Shown: positions 17,440-27,600 of the stretch, in pieces
Numbering within the stretch: position 1 is the stretch's first letter
How the letters are laid out: each line of letters starts with the position of its first letter
NCBI GenBank assembly: GCA_031264185.1
Contig: JAISEL010000058.1
Span: 1-39,408 of the forward strand
DNA: 39,408 nt
Direction of reading: 5' to 3'
Source of the DNA: Deltaproteobacteria bacterium
GTDB taxonomy: Bacteria > Desulfobacterota > Desulfarculia > Adiutricales > Adiutricaceae
Made by a program: the position numbers and the translations under genes
The notes under the pieces: model-generated
What the model was told of the DNA's origin: nothing
Database searches by the model: none
Seen by the model: only the letters and a program-made list of their open reading frames with translations

Positions 17440-18154
17440 AAGCAAGCCGTCCAAAAGAAAGCGGGGCAGACTGATAAAAAGCCATGATGTTTGGTGTCTT
17501 TTGTCAAAAATCTGCCGGGCGGCCCATTTCGTCAGACCGGTCAGACTCTGAGGCGGACACCTTAGAAATTTTTTGAGCATTGGGCAGGAACAATTCATGG
17601 AGCGGCTGCCTGAAGCAGCCGGAAAAATTTCAGACCGGCCCTGAGCGCTTCCCCAAGAAGCCTCCAAAGAAGGAGGAAACCCTGACAGGAGCCTGGGAAC
17701 ATTTTTAAGGCGGGCAGCCTGAGAAGCTCTGGGTCGCATTGGTCTGGGCCATACAGGTCTGTTTCATTCGGGCCCGGGCATTTGAAAAAAACAGACGCGC
17801 CAAAGCCTAAGACAGCCGCAATTCCGGCCGGCTCCGCAGGCAGCCGCATGAAGAGGCGGCTAAAATTAAACTGCAGAATGAAAACGGATCAGACGATGAA
17901 AAAAATCAGCAGATCTTCGGCTCCGCCAGCAGGCTCCCTAGGGAAGAATATTTAACCAAGGCGCTCGGGCCTGTTCAGTAATTCCGGCGTCCCTGGAGCG
18001 GTCACTTGAATGCAGAGGCTTAATCATAACCGGGAGGCTAAGAAATAAAAAAACCGAAACCGGCCTGGGTTGCCCCCTTTTAAATCTCTCCTGATTATTG
18101 GCCGTACGGGCCTTTTCCTTAAAAACCTCCGGGATCTCCGGTCAAATTCTGAAA
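17440..18154. other. GC-rich intergenic region, no gene seen
   Basis: Several overlapping minus-strand frames of 70-145 codons exist, but they are rich in Pro, Arg, Ser and Gly without domain patterns and lack ribosome binding sites. The palindromic GGCCGTACGGGCC near 18101-18113 is followed by TTTTCC and may be a weak terminator. Confidence 0.45.
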
Positions 18155-19152
18155 TTACTCCTCCAGAACGGCAATCCGGGACTCTATATTTTTAAAGACC
18201 TTCTCTGATGAGTCCGTTAAATCGCCGGATTCCGTCAATATGGATGTTTCCAGCAATGTTTTGATTAACAGAACTATTTTCAAAGTCAGAAGAGTCTGTT
18301 TTTTGGATTTGTCATTATACTGGCTGTAATCGTTCCCAATAAGATCGATGACAATTTCCAGCTTGGCCGCAGACAGGGTCAATTTTCCCTCAGCAGGCCC
18401 AGTACCCGGACGGCCGAATCGGTTACATCCTGAATTTCAGCCAATTTTTGGCAAAAGACAGCCACTTCGGCCTGGCAGACAATTGACTTGCCTTTAATCT
18501 CTCTGGCCAGTTCCAGTTTGTTTTCCGCTCCTGATTCATTGTAAAACCCGGCCAGAAGCTCTTTGATGGTCAAAGAGGACTCAGAGGCAGCCTTTTTGTC
18601 CGGATCTTTGGGGAAAGCGCTGTTTTTTTGGTCCAGCATGTCCGGGAAATAAAAGCCTTTGGCCGCCAGCCCGGAACTGGGCGAAACGGCCCGGTCCACT
18701 ACGGCCAAAGCCACTAACATCGGAATGCCGCAAATCCCGAAATCGGTCACGGCTTCCCTTGAATCCCGGCCGCCGAGCTTCCTTAAAGCCGCCGCAGCCG
18801 TCTGACTTTCTTTTCTGAGCGCGGCCAGGGCCCCTTCCAGAGAAGGGGGCGGATTTTCTGTCCAGCCTTCCTGGACCCCAAAATCAGCTGACTTAATCTG
18901 ACTGTAAATTTTAAAAAAATCCCGCAGCTGTTCCTCCAGGAGATTGGCTTTCAGCTGCCCAAAGGAAAATAAACTCAGATCAACTTCTGCCAGGCTGTTT
19001 TCCTGAGTTTTGGCGGCCTGGCAGAGCTTGAGCCTGGCCCCTTCGGCGATGCTAAAAGCCTCTTCGGAGATTTTATCCGCCCGGTCAATTTTTCTGGCCC
19101 CCAAAAAAGCTCCGACTGAGGCTAAAAATGTCATGATAATGGCAGGATGCAT
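18155..19152 (-). pseudogene. Hypothetical protein with membrane-like N-terminus, split by one-base frameshift
   Basis: Two frames overlap by four bases: 19152-18379 (257 residues, ending VRVLGLLREN) and 18382-18155 (75 residues). Compared with the upstream paralogue, the junction LLREN-stop/MTLSAAKLE should read LLREKLTLSAAKLE, matching LRERLKVATAKLE there. Adding one A to the four-A run in GGGAAAATTGACC restores the single frame, so this is one gene with a one-base deletion or sequencing error. The N-terminus is a short hydrophobic segment (MHPAIIMTFLASVGAFLGA), and the middle contains a second apolar stretch (FGICGIPMLVALAVV). No known family was recognised. It shares its C-terminal domain with the preceding gene. 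Confidence 0.75.
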
Positions 19153-19237
19153 AATGACGTCTCATGGATATCTGTCTCACTGACATCTGATGATTGAAGG
19201 CATGCCGGCGGCATTCAGACAGATTAACTGCAGTTAA

Positions 19238-19256
19238 AGCCGCAAAAACAGCGGCT
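19238..19256 (-). terminator. Possible terminator between the two paralogues
   Basis: On the minus strand AGCCGC (19256-19251) pairs with GCGGCT (19243-19238) around a T-rich loop, followed by TTAA. It is about 27 bases past the stop of the 204-residue gene. The stem is perfect but short. Confidence 0.4.
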
Positions 19257-19282
19257 GCGGCTCTAAGCAGGCCGGATTAAGG

Positions 19283-19897
19283 CTACAAATAAACGAGATC
19301 CGTTTCCGCCCTCAGAAAAATTGCCCTGGCCTGACCGTTCAAGTTGCCGGAATCAGTCAATACGGAGGTGCCGGCAACTGTCTTAACCAATTCCGCGTGC
19401 TTAAAGGCCAGTAAAGTATTTATTCTGGCCTGATCGCTGTACAGGGAAAAGTCCGGACCTGCAAGGCCAATGACGGCTTCCAGCTTGGCCGTGGCCACTT
19501 TCAGCCTCTCCCGCAAAGAAGCGAGAACCCGACTGGCTGAATTGGCATCTTCTTGAACCGTCAATAAGTTTTGGCACACGCCTTCAGCTATTTTTCTATA
19601 TTCCAAGGCTTGCGCCCGGCCGGCCCTGGCTTCAGCCAATTTATTCTCCGCCCTGGCCCGTAAGAGGCTGAAATAAAATAAAAAGCCAGGGGCCAGTAAG
19701 GCGCTAAAAAGAGCGGCTCCTTTAATCAGACCAAGCTTTGGACTGTTCCAATTGTTCCGTGGCCCTGTCAAAAAGCCTTTGGACTTTTTGACAACAGCTT
19801 CGGCCTCTTTGGAATCAATCACAGCCATGGCGGCTTTTCCGGCCCCGAAAATGCCGGCTGCTCCCAGCACGACAGGAATTATCAAGGGAAGAGGCAT
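19283..19897 (-). CDS. Hypothetical glycine-rich membrane-anchored protein, paralogue of next gene
   Basis: The 204-residue protein starts MPLPLIIPVVLGAAGIFGAG, a small-residue hydrophobic stretch like a glycine-zipper membrane segment, and has a second hydrophobic span (GAALFSALLAPGFLFYF) near residue 60. The rest is helical and charged (ARAENKLAEARAGRAQALEY). The C-terminal 75 residues (AKLEAVIGLAGPDFSLYSDQ, then SVLTDSGNL) match the 3' part of the frameshifted downstream gene, so the two form a paralogous pair. AAGGAG lies 7 bases before the ATG. No family was recognised, and a scaffold or envelope role is only a guess. Confidence 0.7.
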   Translation of the reverse strand: MPLPLIIPVVLGAAGIFGAGKAAMAVIDSKEAEAVVKKSKGFLTGPRNNWNSPKLGLIKGAALFSALLAPGFLFYFSLLRARAENKLAEARAGRAQALEYRKIAEGVCQNLLTVQEDANSASRVLASLRERLKVATAKLEAVIGLAGPDFSLYSDQARINTLLAFKHAELVKTVAGTSVLTDSGNLNGQARAIFLRAETDLVYL

Positions 19898-20455
19898 AAA
19901 TGTCTCCTTAAGTCAGAAAGGCATATTTTTTCAATTTAGGCTTAAAGACAGGAAAAGTAAATAAGGAAGGGCCAGCCAGGGCAAGTCTGACAGCCTGAGT
20001 TTTGGGGCATGTTTCTGGCAGTGTTTCTGAAGATATGCCTGATTGAGGCCGGATAGGGAGACTAAAGGGCTGATTTTCGCAGACTTGACGGAAAAATTGA
20101 AGAAGATTTTAAAAAAGAGGCCAGTCTCTAAAGACCGTAAAATTTCAGCCAAAGGCAAGAGGCCGTGTCCAGGTGCCGGAGCTTCAGGGAGGACATTTAG
20201 CCGGAACTGCGGGGCGCCGGGATGGACGGAGCCTTTTCGGCCGGAACCACGTTGGTTGGCAAAAGCCAGGTGCCTGTTTAAAAATACCGGCCTGTCAGGA
20301 CAAAAACTTTGCTTCCGGTTCCGACTTGCTAAAGGCTGCCCAGAGGCCTAAATCGGAGGCCAGACTGCCTTGCTTGATTCGGAAGGCAAGTTATTTAAAA
20401 AATCAGAGCACAGTCAGCCTTTGAGTCCTGCTTGAGCTTAAAAAAAGCACCCGTG
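19898..20455. other. Intergenic region, no gene seen
   Basis: A plus-strand frame at 20043-20351 lacks a good start site and domain pattern. I see no gene or structured RNA. The region marks the shift from GC-rich DNA to the AT-rich island. Confidence 0.45.
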
Positions 20456-20486
20456 TTCCGGCCGTAAGAGAACTTTCCGGCCGGAA
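20456..20486 (-). terminator. Hairpin after the last gene of the exported-protein cluster
   Basis: On the minus strand TTCCGGCC (20486-20479) pairs with GGCCGGAA (20463-20456), and a run of seven T occurs about 11 bases further on. It lies 36 bases past the stop of the secreted-protein gene and could end the cluster's transcript. Confidence 0.45.
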
Positions 20487-20521
20487 TATTGTCCGTAAAG
20501 GCTGATATAAGCTTGTTGATT

Positions 20522-20998
20522 TTAGTTAGCTGACTTTTTTATAACGCCAACTCTGGTCGCAACCGCTATTTTTAAAGGCTGAAAATCACGCACAGAAATA
20601 TTTTTAGTTAAATCAACCGCTTTTCCGTTTATTTGAGCAGTTACTTTCGTAATGGCGATACTATCGTCGACGGAATCACTTTCCAAAATGCCGGTGCCGT
20701 ATCTGGTCGCCTCTGATCCATTGAAAACACCGCCTTCCGGGTCTTTAAGAAACTCTATTCTCCCAAAATTAGTTTCTACGGTCAGGTTCGTCATTCCCTC
20801 AGTCCCTGACAGATTCATTCCCTGGGTATCAACAGTAAACTGATAGGCAAACATGCCCTGATTGACAAAGACAGAATTTGAATTCCAAATTTCCAGACTG
20901 CCTGGATCGCTTGATTGCTGACCTTGAACTGAGGCAGGGTAAAAATTGATTGAAAGCAGCATAATGACAAACAGAAACACCGGTAGTAATTTTTTCAT
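20522..20998 (-). CDS. Small secreted protein, unknown
   Basis: The 158-residue protein has a clear Sec signal peptide (MKKLLPVFLFVIMLLSINFY, likely cut after SVQG or nearby) and no lipobox cysteine. The mature part is rich in Thr, Asn, Val and Gly with alternating polar and apolar residues (MTNLTVETNFGRIEF, SIAITKVTAQINGKAV), suggesting a beta-sandwich. GGAGAG precedes the ATG by about 6 bases. It lies about 200 bases downstream of the polytopic membrane protein and shares the AT-rich composition of the island. No family was recognised. Confidence 0.7.
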   Translation of the reverse strand: MKKLLPVFLFVIMLLSINFYPASVQGQQSSDPGSLEIWNSNSVFVNQGMFAYQFTVDTQGMNLSGTEGMTNLTVETNFGRIEFLKDPEGGVFNGSEATRYGTGILESDSVDDSIAITKVTAQINGKAVDLTKNISVRDFQPLKIAVATRVGVIKKSAN

Positions 20999-21189
20999 AA
21001 ATCTCTCCGCTTAATTCATATTAGCTAAAATGTTAAAATTTTATTGGTAAAGTCGTAATCAATTGACCAAAACAGCAAGTTATCCTCGGGACATGTCCGG
21101 ATAAAAAAAATCTGTGAATCTGCGATTCCATTTTTAAAATGCGGCCAGTTGCACGGCTGCAATTAATAATCAAACATTACTATCGTATT

Positions 21190-21213
21190 TCAAATATTCA
21201 AATATTCAAATAT
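21190..21213. repeat. Three tandem 8-bp repeats at a gene end
   Basis: TCAAATAT occurs three times head to tail, and the minus-strand stop codon at 21200-21198 lies in the second unit. Because the unit is not a multiple of three, copy-number changes could alter the last residues of the membrane protein. Confidence 0.7.
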
Positions 21214-22040
21214 TTTGAAAGACTGATGCTATATGGTGAGCGTATATAGGCATCTGATAGCAATATTTTTGAGCCTTTCGAGCCATAAGATGTGTAATTT
21301 AAAACGGCCGAGGCAACAATCTCTTTCACGTTTTTTGAAGTGAAAACATTAAACTGTAAAATATTGGACTCAGAACTTGGCTTTTTATTCGTATCCTTTA
21401 AGGTAATCTCATCTAACAGATCAAATTGATAATTATTCAGCCTCTTAGCCAGTAAATCCAAATTAACTTTTCCGCCTAAAATTTTCCTGAAATGTTTGTA
21501 CTTCATCCATTGGCCGTCTTCTTCGGAATAAGGAATATTGAATAAATAGAGATTAAAAATAACTATGCTAAACAGAATAACTAAGTAATTAACAGCTATT
21601 TTCAGGCCAACGACCATTCCTATATCGGAGTCTGTAACTATAGGCGTGAAAATATAAATAAATCTGAAAACAGTCAGAAATAAATCCAAATCAAAAGACA
21701 GAATTTTATGGGCGGAATAATTGGAACCTAAAACGATAAAAAAGCAAATGAAAAAGTAAAACCCCAAAGTCATGCCAGTGGCCGACAGTAGCAAGGAAAT
21801 TTTTCTGTTCCGGCAGTGGGAAATTTTTATTGGCCATATGGTGCATAAGCAAAAAATAGCGCCAAACAGTAATGCTGCAACGAATCCTATGAAGGTTGGA
21901 ATATTGTTTTTTATATTAATTAACAAAAAAATGTAAGCTAAAGGATATGTAAGCATTGAAAAAACCAGAAATGTCACTGCCGGAATAACTATAAATGCTA
22001 TTTTCCTGGTCTTGCCGGAGAAGGAATATCTGACATACAT
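21198..22040 (-). CDS. Polytopic membrane protein with cytoplasmic-like C-terminal domain, unknown
   Basis: The 280-residue protein has about five or six hydrophobic spans in its first 170 residues (FIVIPAVTFLVFSML, FIGFVAALLFGAIFCLC, MTLGFYFFICFFIVLG, IFTPIV, IAVNYLVILFSIVIFNLYLF). A soluble C-terminal domain of about 110 residues follows and starts with WMKYKHFRKILGGKVN. It starts 8 bases after the Lgt-like gene and is probably translated from the same transcript. No family was recognised. The gene may encode a partner of the Lgt-like enzyme or the neighbouring lipoprotein candidate, which is inference from position. Confidence 0.7.
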   Translation of the reverse strand: MYVRYSFSGKTRKIAFIVIPAVTFLVFSMLTYPLAYIFLLINIKNNIPTFIGFVAALLFGAIFCLCTIWPIKISHCRNRKISLLLSATGMTLGFYFFICFFIVLGSNYSAHKILSFDLDLFLTVFRFIYIFTPIVTDSDIGMVVGLKIAVNYLVILFSIVIFNLYLFNIPYSEEDGQWMKYKHFRKILGGKVNLDLLAKRLNNYQFDLLDEITLKDTNKKPSSESNILQFNVFTSKNVKEIVASAVLNYTSYGSKGSKILLSDAYIRSPYSISLSKYLNI

Positions 22041-22048
22041 AGTTGAAT

Positions 22049-22840
22049 TTATTCCGCTGTTAATTCCATATTAATGGCCTTTTTTAATCTGACCAATACA
22101 ATTAATCCAAATATAAGCATAGACAAACTTATCAGGGTGGTGGGGTAATAGCCAAAAATATGACTGCCACGATTGTCGTTCCTGAAAGACTCCATTATAA
22201 ATCTCAAAAGCCCGGAGCAGAAGAGATAAAGGCCGGCAATCAGCCCTCCGTGGTTTTTGAAGTAATTTTTTTTCGAGGCCCTGACCAGCAAAAAACTTAA
22301 GGCCAAAAGGCAGACCGACTCCATCAGCTGAGCCGGCCAAAGGGGTACGCCAGAAGGGGCCTGAGAGCTGGCCGGAAAAACAACAGAAATCAGGGTATGG
22401 GGTGAGGTTTCCCTTCCGTAGCAGCACCCGGCGAAAAAGCAGCCTATCCGGCCCACTCCCTGACCCAGAGCTAGCGATGGGGCTATAATATCAGCTGCCG
22501 GCCAAAATTTTAATCCATATTTTTTCAATAAATACGGTGAGGCCAGCACAGCCACAATGGGCCCGCCCTGGAACATCAGACCGCCTCTCCAGAAAGCCAG
22601 CATCCTGGAAATCGGGAAACCTGAAAACAAATGCCAGTTAAAAATGACAAAAAAGATTCGGGAGCCCATTAAGCCGATTAAAACGACACAAATGCTAAAA
22701 TTTAATATATTTTTAGGATTAATATTTTTTGAAGGAGCTGATTTATATATCATAAATAAGGCCGAAGCGACGCCAAATGATACAAACAGCCCGTAAAAAT
22801 TTATGACCAGATGATTGAATAATATATAGTGCGGCAGCAT
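22049..22840 (-). CDS. lgt: Prolipoprotein diacylglyceryl transferase homologue (Lgt family)
   Basis: The 263-residue integral membrane protein belongs to the Lgt family, which transfers diacylglycerol from phosphatidylglycerol to the lipobox cysteine of prolipoproteins. Family marks are MFQGGP near residue 85, GQGVGRIGCFFAGCCYG near 127-143, and the PLWPAQLMES block, with about seven membrane spans. The GCCYG form is that of the divergent Lgt branch. Where E. coli Lgt has the essential histidine in the FHGG motif, this protein has FQGG. The ATG at 22840 starts 5 bases after the stop of the upstream gene, which suggests translational coupling. The upstream neighbour carries a lipobox, so this may be a dedicated accessory Lgt. 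The housekeeping copy is presumably elsewhere. Confidence 0.85.
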   Translation of the reverse strand: MLPHYILFNHLVINFYGLFVSFGVASALFMIYKSAPSKNINPKNILNFSICVVLIGLMGSRIFFVIFNWHLFSGFPISRMLAFWRGGLMFQGGPIVAVLASPYLLKKYGLKFWPAADIIAPSLALGQGVGRIGCFFAGCCYGRETSPHTLISVVFPASSQAPSGVPLWPAQLMESVCLLALSFLLVRASKKNYFKNHGGLIAGLYLFCSGLLRFIMESFRNDNRGSHIFGYYPTTLISLSMLIFGLIVLVRLKKAINMELTAE

Positions 22841-22844
22841 GGCA

Positions 22845-23615
22845 TCAGTTAAAGTATGAGTTTTCCAGCTCTCTGACAAACCATTCTTCAATCAGCTGCT
22901 CTTCTTTGCTTAATGAGTAGCCTTTTAAGGAACTGACGACCTTGTCCTTATCGGCCTGACTTAAAGCCCTCCATTTTTGAGTATATTCATTTTTCAGGTC
23001 CGCATCCTCGTCCCAGATGACATGGAGCCGCTCATGGGAAGATACGGTTTTCATTGATCTTTTCTTGCCAGGAGCCACCCCTAAAATATGGTTAACTTTC
23101 CCGGCCGAAATAAATTTACCGTCTTTTAAAACAATAATTCCATCAGCGATTAGATATAAAACTAGCTGCAGTTCATCGTAAGTAAAAATATCTATACTTT
23201 TGCTGTTTATCCAGGAACATATCTGGTCTATGCTGTAATGAAAACCCTGGATTCCTTTTTCAAACCTTTCCAGAGAAACTTCTTTAGTAATATCATTTGT
23301 AAAAATGGCAATGTTATAAATATGACGGGCTAATTTAACAGTATCGTTATAATATAATTCATAGGTGCGATTTTTATATTTCCAGGCCGAATTCACCAGA
23401 GCATCAATTTCATCGTTAGAATCATAAAAGATTCTATGAGGGTACTTAGGATCGTCCTGGTCTAATCTATCTGCATACTTATCCCAAAGCACACTGAATT
23501 TGTCCTGCAATGAGCCATTTGCATCAACGGCAATTCCGGCTCTGCCGGTAAAAGTATAAAGGCTGCAGGCAATTAAAACAAGAAAAAAAGAAGCAAATTT
23601 TAGAACATATTTCAT
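22845..23615 (-). CDS. Putative HExxH zinc metalloprotease-like lipoprotein
   Basis: The 256-residue protein starts with a hydrophobic leader (MKYVLKFASFFLVLIACS) that contains a lipobox-like LIAC with Cys17. The C-terminal part has HERLH at residues 194-198, an HExxH zinc-binding signature, followed 45 residues later by EEWF (Glu243 or Glu244) that could supply the third ligand as in gluzincins. The middle is mostly helical with many Tyr, Asp and Lys. No known peptidase family was recognised, and an HExxH match alone can be accidental. It is followed directly by the Lgt homologue, which supports lipidation. The start has only a weak AAGG sequence upstream. Confidence 0.65.
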   Translation of the reverse strand: MKYVLKFASFFLVLIACSLYTFTGRAGIAVDANGSLQDKFSVLWDKYADRLDQDDPKYPHRIFYDSNDEIDALVNSAWKYKNRTYELYYNDTVKLARHIYNIAIFTNDITKEVSLERFEKGIQGFHYSIDQICSWINSKSIDIFTYDELQLVLYLIADGIIVLKDGKFISAGKVNHILGVAPGKKRSMKTVSSHERLHVIWDEDADLKNEYTQKWRALSQADKDKVVSSLKGYSLSKEEQLIEEWFVRELENSYFN

Positions 23616-23781
23616 TACAATAAGCCTTATATAGTTTTTATATGCAGTATAAAATGGATAATTAAATTAATAAATTATGAATTACCAAAAATAAATATTC
23701 CTAAGGATCGCTTTATCGGCTGGCTGTTACCAAATAAACGATCCAAAGGAACATGGAGGACAATTCTGTCAGGCTTCTGTG

Positions 23782-24672
23782 TTATCGCAGCATCCCTATG
23801 TCGCTGACTAAATCAGAAGCGTTAGTGGCCAATCCTTGAGCTAATGACAAAAGATTGGTGACCGGGGAAAGAAGTTTCTGAGCAATATTTTCCGGTCCGC
23901 CTCCTGAGATGGCACCGGTGGCGCAGGAAGTTAATCCTGCCGGAGAGGCCATAGACTGAACTTGTGACCTAATTTGATCAAGAAGTCCGGTTACCTCTGT
24001 GACCAGACTGCCGGCTTCTCTGACCAGCTGATTTGCTCTCGGAACTATACTTCTCCGGAGGTCAGCCATGTCGGCATCTGAAAATTCACCGTTGTCAATA
24101 GCTTCTCTGATGTAAGCCCTTCTGGCATCATTCACCCGAGACTGGGCGCTTTTCAAATCAGAAATCTTATCGCCGTCGGCCCCGGAAATCATCAATTCAA
24201 CTGCAGCCATCTGAGAGTTTCCGGCCTCTAAAGCCAGCTTGGCTCTGGTAGTGCAGTTGCCCGCAGCCCAGATATCTGAATACTCCTGGCTGGTTTGCTG
24301 GTACCTCTGAGCAGCTGCCCTCAACTGATTGGCTAAACCGGAGGAAACAGACCCACTGGCAGCTGCCTCACTTTTACCTCTGTTAATCAGCTGCGTAAGC
24401 GACCTTTCCTGGGAAGTAAGACTGTTTTTCACCTGTCTTTCCCTGGCCCAGTTTACATTGGGAGCAGGTTTGGAAGCTGTTCGCTTCGGGGCTTTAATTG
24501 TGTCCAAGGAAGCCATAGACATGTCGGCGCTAACTCCACCAGCGTCAGAGGCGACCTTGTTTGATTGCGCCTCTAAGCCGTCCAAAGCCCAGCCAACTGC
24601 CGCAAGAACCATGAGAACAACGATAACCCATAAAAGGTTAACACTTTTGACTAAATTCTTGGCAAAATTCAT
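23782..24672 (-). CDS. Membrane-anchored helical protein, unknown
   Basis: The 296-residue protein has one N-terminal transmembrane segment (LLWVIVVLMVLAAVGWAL, residues of about 13-31) and then a long, mainly helical exported part. The latter is rich in Ala, Ser, Gln and Arg (ANQLRAAAQRYQQTSQEY, LVTEVTGLLDQIRSQVQ), with two isolated cysteines (NCTTRA, TSCATGA) that could form a disulfide. GAGG lies about 6 bases before the ATG. It begins 20 bases after the CHAT gene, so it is likely cotranscribed and could be a periplasmic-facing partner of the CHAT protein. It lacks the TRDLVF tag. No family was recognised. Confidence 0.7.
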   Translation of the reverse strand: MNFAKNLVKSVNLLWVIVVLMVLAAVGWALDGLEAQSNKVASDAGGVSADMSMASLDTIKAPKRTASKPAPNVNWARERQVKNSLTSQERSLTQLINRGKSEAAASGSVSSGLANQLRAAAQRYQQTSQEYSDIWAAGNCTTRAKLALEAGNSQMAAVELMISGADGDKISDLKSAQSRVNDARRAYIREAIDNGEFSDADMADLRRSIVPRANQLVREAGSLVTEVTGLLDQIRSQVQSMASPAGLTSCATGAISGGGPENIAQKLLSPVTNLLSLAQGLATNASDLVSDIGMLR

Positions 24673-24692
24673 ACTAACCTCGTTTCCTTATG

Positions 24693-27600
24693 TTAAAGAC
24701 CAAAAATATTCCCAGCAGCCCAATAAAAAGGATGCTTATGGACATAAAGTTTAAGAGTTTCTTGTGTTCCGTCTTGTGATGTCACTGTGAATGTATCACC
24801 AACATTATCCAAATAATCATTCTGAGCTTTTCTCAAAGCTTCAGCGGGATCTTTATTATCAGTCCCAGTATTTAAGTATTCCAGGAACTTTCCCATTATT
24901 ATACGAGTCGATTCGTCGCTAACAAACCATAATGTACCAAAAACATTTTTAAAATTTTTTCTCATAAAAGTGTCAACTAAACAGACTTGATCGAAACCAG
25001 GATTCCATTCTGCATCTTTTATTGCTTTCCGTTCTTCATCTGAAATATCAGAGGTCTGCTCAGAATCAATTTCATCATCAGTCAACACTTTGTCAGCGTC
25101 ATCTTTTCTTAGTTTTTTGTAGGCAGCGTGAAGTATCCGTGGATTTATACTGACTGCTGTATTACAAGCTGACAAAATAGCCAATGTAGCATTTTTAAAT
25201 ATTTCATCTTCTAATTCTGTAATTTCCCTTAATGTTAATGCACCATTGTCCAGAATTTTCTTGTACGCAATTGGAACAGTCTTTGGATTATCGTGATTAT
25301 ATGCCATATAAATAAAACTATTTAAATATGATGAATTTGGAAGAAACTCCTCAACATAAGGTATAGTGCTGGGACACCTATCATAGGTTTCCTTGAATTT
25401 CTTTAATCTTTCTAAATCTGTTGTTGGAGGCTTAATCCTCCCATCTAACATTTTTTTGCACCGAGTATAGTCCGCCTTAACTTCCGGAGCTGTAAGACCG
25501 TGAGTTGCGAAATACATAACATTATAAGGATGCTTAATTATTTCATCCAAAAATGCCTTCTTTGTTGCCTTTTCTCTAATCAAGACCTTACTTATTTTTC
25601 TGGCGTTATTGTAATAATTATAGACATTTTCTGCTTCAACTGCAGCATTCACCAAATCAGCCTGCCGCATAGCTATATTCTCTGGATTTCCTACAGAAAT
25701 AAGGCTATCATAAACATTACCCACATCTTTTTTCTCAAATGAAGCATTATTAAAAAATGAAAGCCTAGTAAAAATAAGTGTTTTTTCTGATACTAAAAAC
25801 ACAGGGTCATTTCCATCTTTGCTTCTTCCAATAACTAGAGCAGCAAAAGGAACCGACGAAATTATTTTAGTTGTCAATAAGTAAATTCTTTCTTTGCCTT
25901 CTACCAATGACCTTATTGGCGCATATAGGTATTCATTCAATTTTTCTAAAGCATCAATTGCAACAACGAAATAATCTTCAGTTTCTTGATTCGATGGTTT
26001 TTCAAGAGTACCAAAACCTCCGATATATTTCATTGTATAATCTTCATAGATAGCTTTAAAAAGTTGTTCATAACTAATATTTACATCGACAATATTTAAT
26101 TGATCATTTGTAATAACTAATATTTGTAATGAATTTTGCAAAGGAAAATATTGAACAATCGCTTCATTATTATTCAATTTTTTCTGTAAAGATGGAATAT
26201 CTATTGTTTCTGACGTTTCAAAGATAACTATGTCATTCGAGTAAGTTTCTTTCCAATTAGCTAAATCTTTTTTGAACTCTTCTGCAGTTTTTATTGCAAT
26301 TTTTGATGCTACTTTATAAGCATCAGAAGCCCTTTTATCATTTTTTTGACCATCTGATACAGCCTTTGCATTGGCTACTGCATTTTCTGCTTTTTTCAAT
26401 TCTGCCGCTTTTTGATAAATTTTTTCATAATTTTCTTGCTTTAAATTATCATTGAAATTTAAATTACTCATCTGTAAGTTGGCTTTTACGATCTCTTTCT
26501 TAAAAATTTCATCATATTCCATCTGCTTAATTAAATATTTTTGATCTTTAGTTTTCTTAAATAATAGAGAGCATACTTCAATCGCCTGTGAAAATAAATC
26601 TTCTTTATCATTCAAATATGTCAAAAGTAATTCTGGATTTTCTTCAAGTCCCCTGATAGACAACACTATATCAATCGCTTTAGTATATAATTCTTCAGAC
26701 TCTACTAAATCACCTCGCTCATTAGCCGCAAATGCTCGACCCTGGATGGCTTTCCAGAGTGATTGGGTAAGCGAGAACTTGACCGCTAAATCTTCGGCCT
26801 TTTTAAAATAATTCTCGCTTTCAACCAATGCTCTATCAGCCGATAAATCTATCTTTGTAATCCCTTTTGAACTACCTGAGTCAAAACCGATAGATGATCC
26901 GCTGGTAAGTTGATCTTTTTTGGTGTTATTTGGGATATTGGGGATATTGGAAATATTAGGGGCTGACGGAATTTCATCTTCTTCATCATCTTCAAAAACC
27001 AGATCCCTAGTCCTCCTTACAGGTTTTGCTGTATTTTGATATAAAAGACCTAATTGTATATAAACAAGAGCCGTCTGAGAGGCCAATTCCTGCCGTTCAA
27101 ATATCTCCTTAGCTTGAAGCAACTTCTGTAAAGCGGCCCCATAATTTTTGTTCAGTGAGTCTATAGCAGCCAAGCCCATTAAAGTTGATCCTACTCCCTC
27201 AAAAAACTTAACTTCCTGATAAATCGACAAGGCCTCAGTATAATCCTTTAAAGCTGCATCTTGATCGCCATTCAACCTTTCCAGCAGGGCACGGTTGCTG
27301 AGAGCGATAGCTTCATCTCTCCGATTACCAACCTCTTTCGCTATACCATAGGCACTATCAAAACTAGCTATAGCCTTAGGCCACTGGCCAGCTGTTTTAT
27401 AGACAGCTCCAATATTGTTAAAATCAATTCCCTCATTTCTTCTCATTTTGAATTCTCGTGCCTTCCCTTGTGCCAGATTCAAAGTATCCAATGCTTTAGG
27501 CAACTGACCCATTTCCCAATATATAATTCCGGTATTGCTTAATGATTCAACTATGGCAGTTTTATCGTTAACATTCTCCGCTTCTTTCGTTGCCTGTTCA

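Noticed and set aside
17231-17849. Overlapping minus-strand frames after the ATPase-like gene
   Set aside because: They partly overlap a real gene on the other strand and show no protein-like pattern.
20043-20351. Plus-strand 102-codon frame before the island
   Set aside because: No start site and no recognisable domain. It is likely chance in GC-rich DNA.
26930-26960. NISNIPNIPN linker as a functional repeat
   Set aside because: It is a short low-complexity repeat beside the tag and most likely only a flexible linker.
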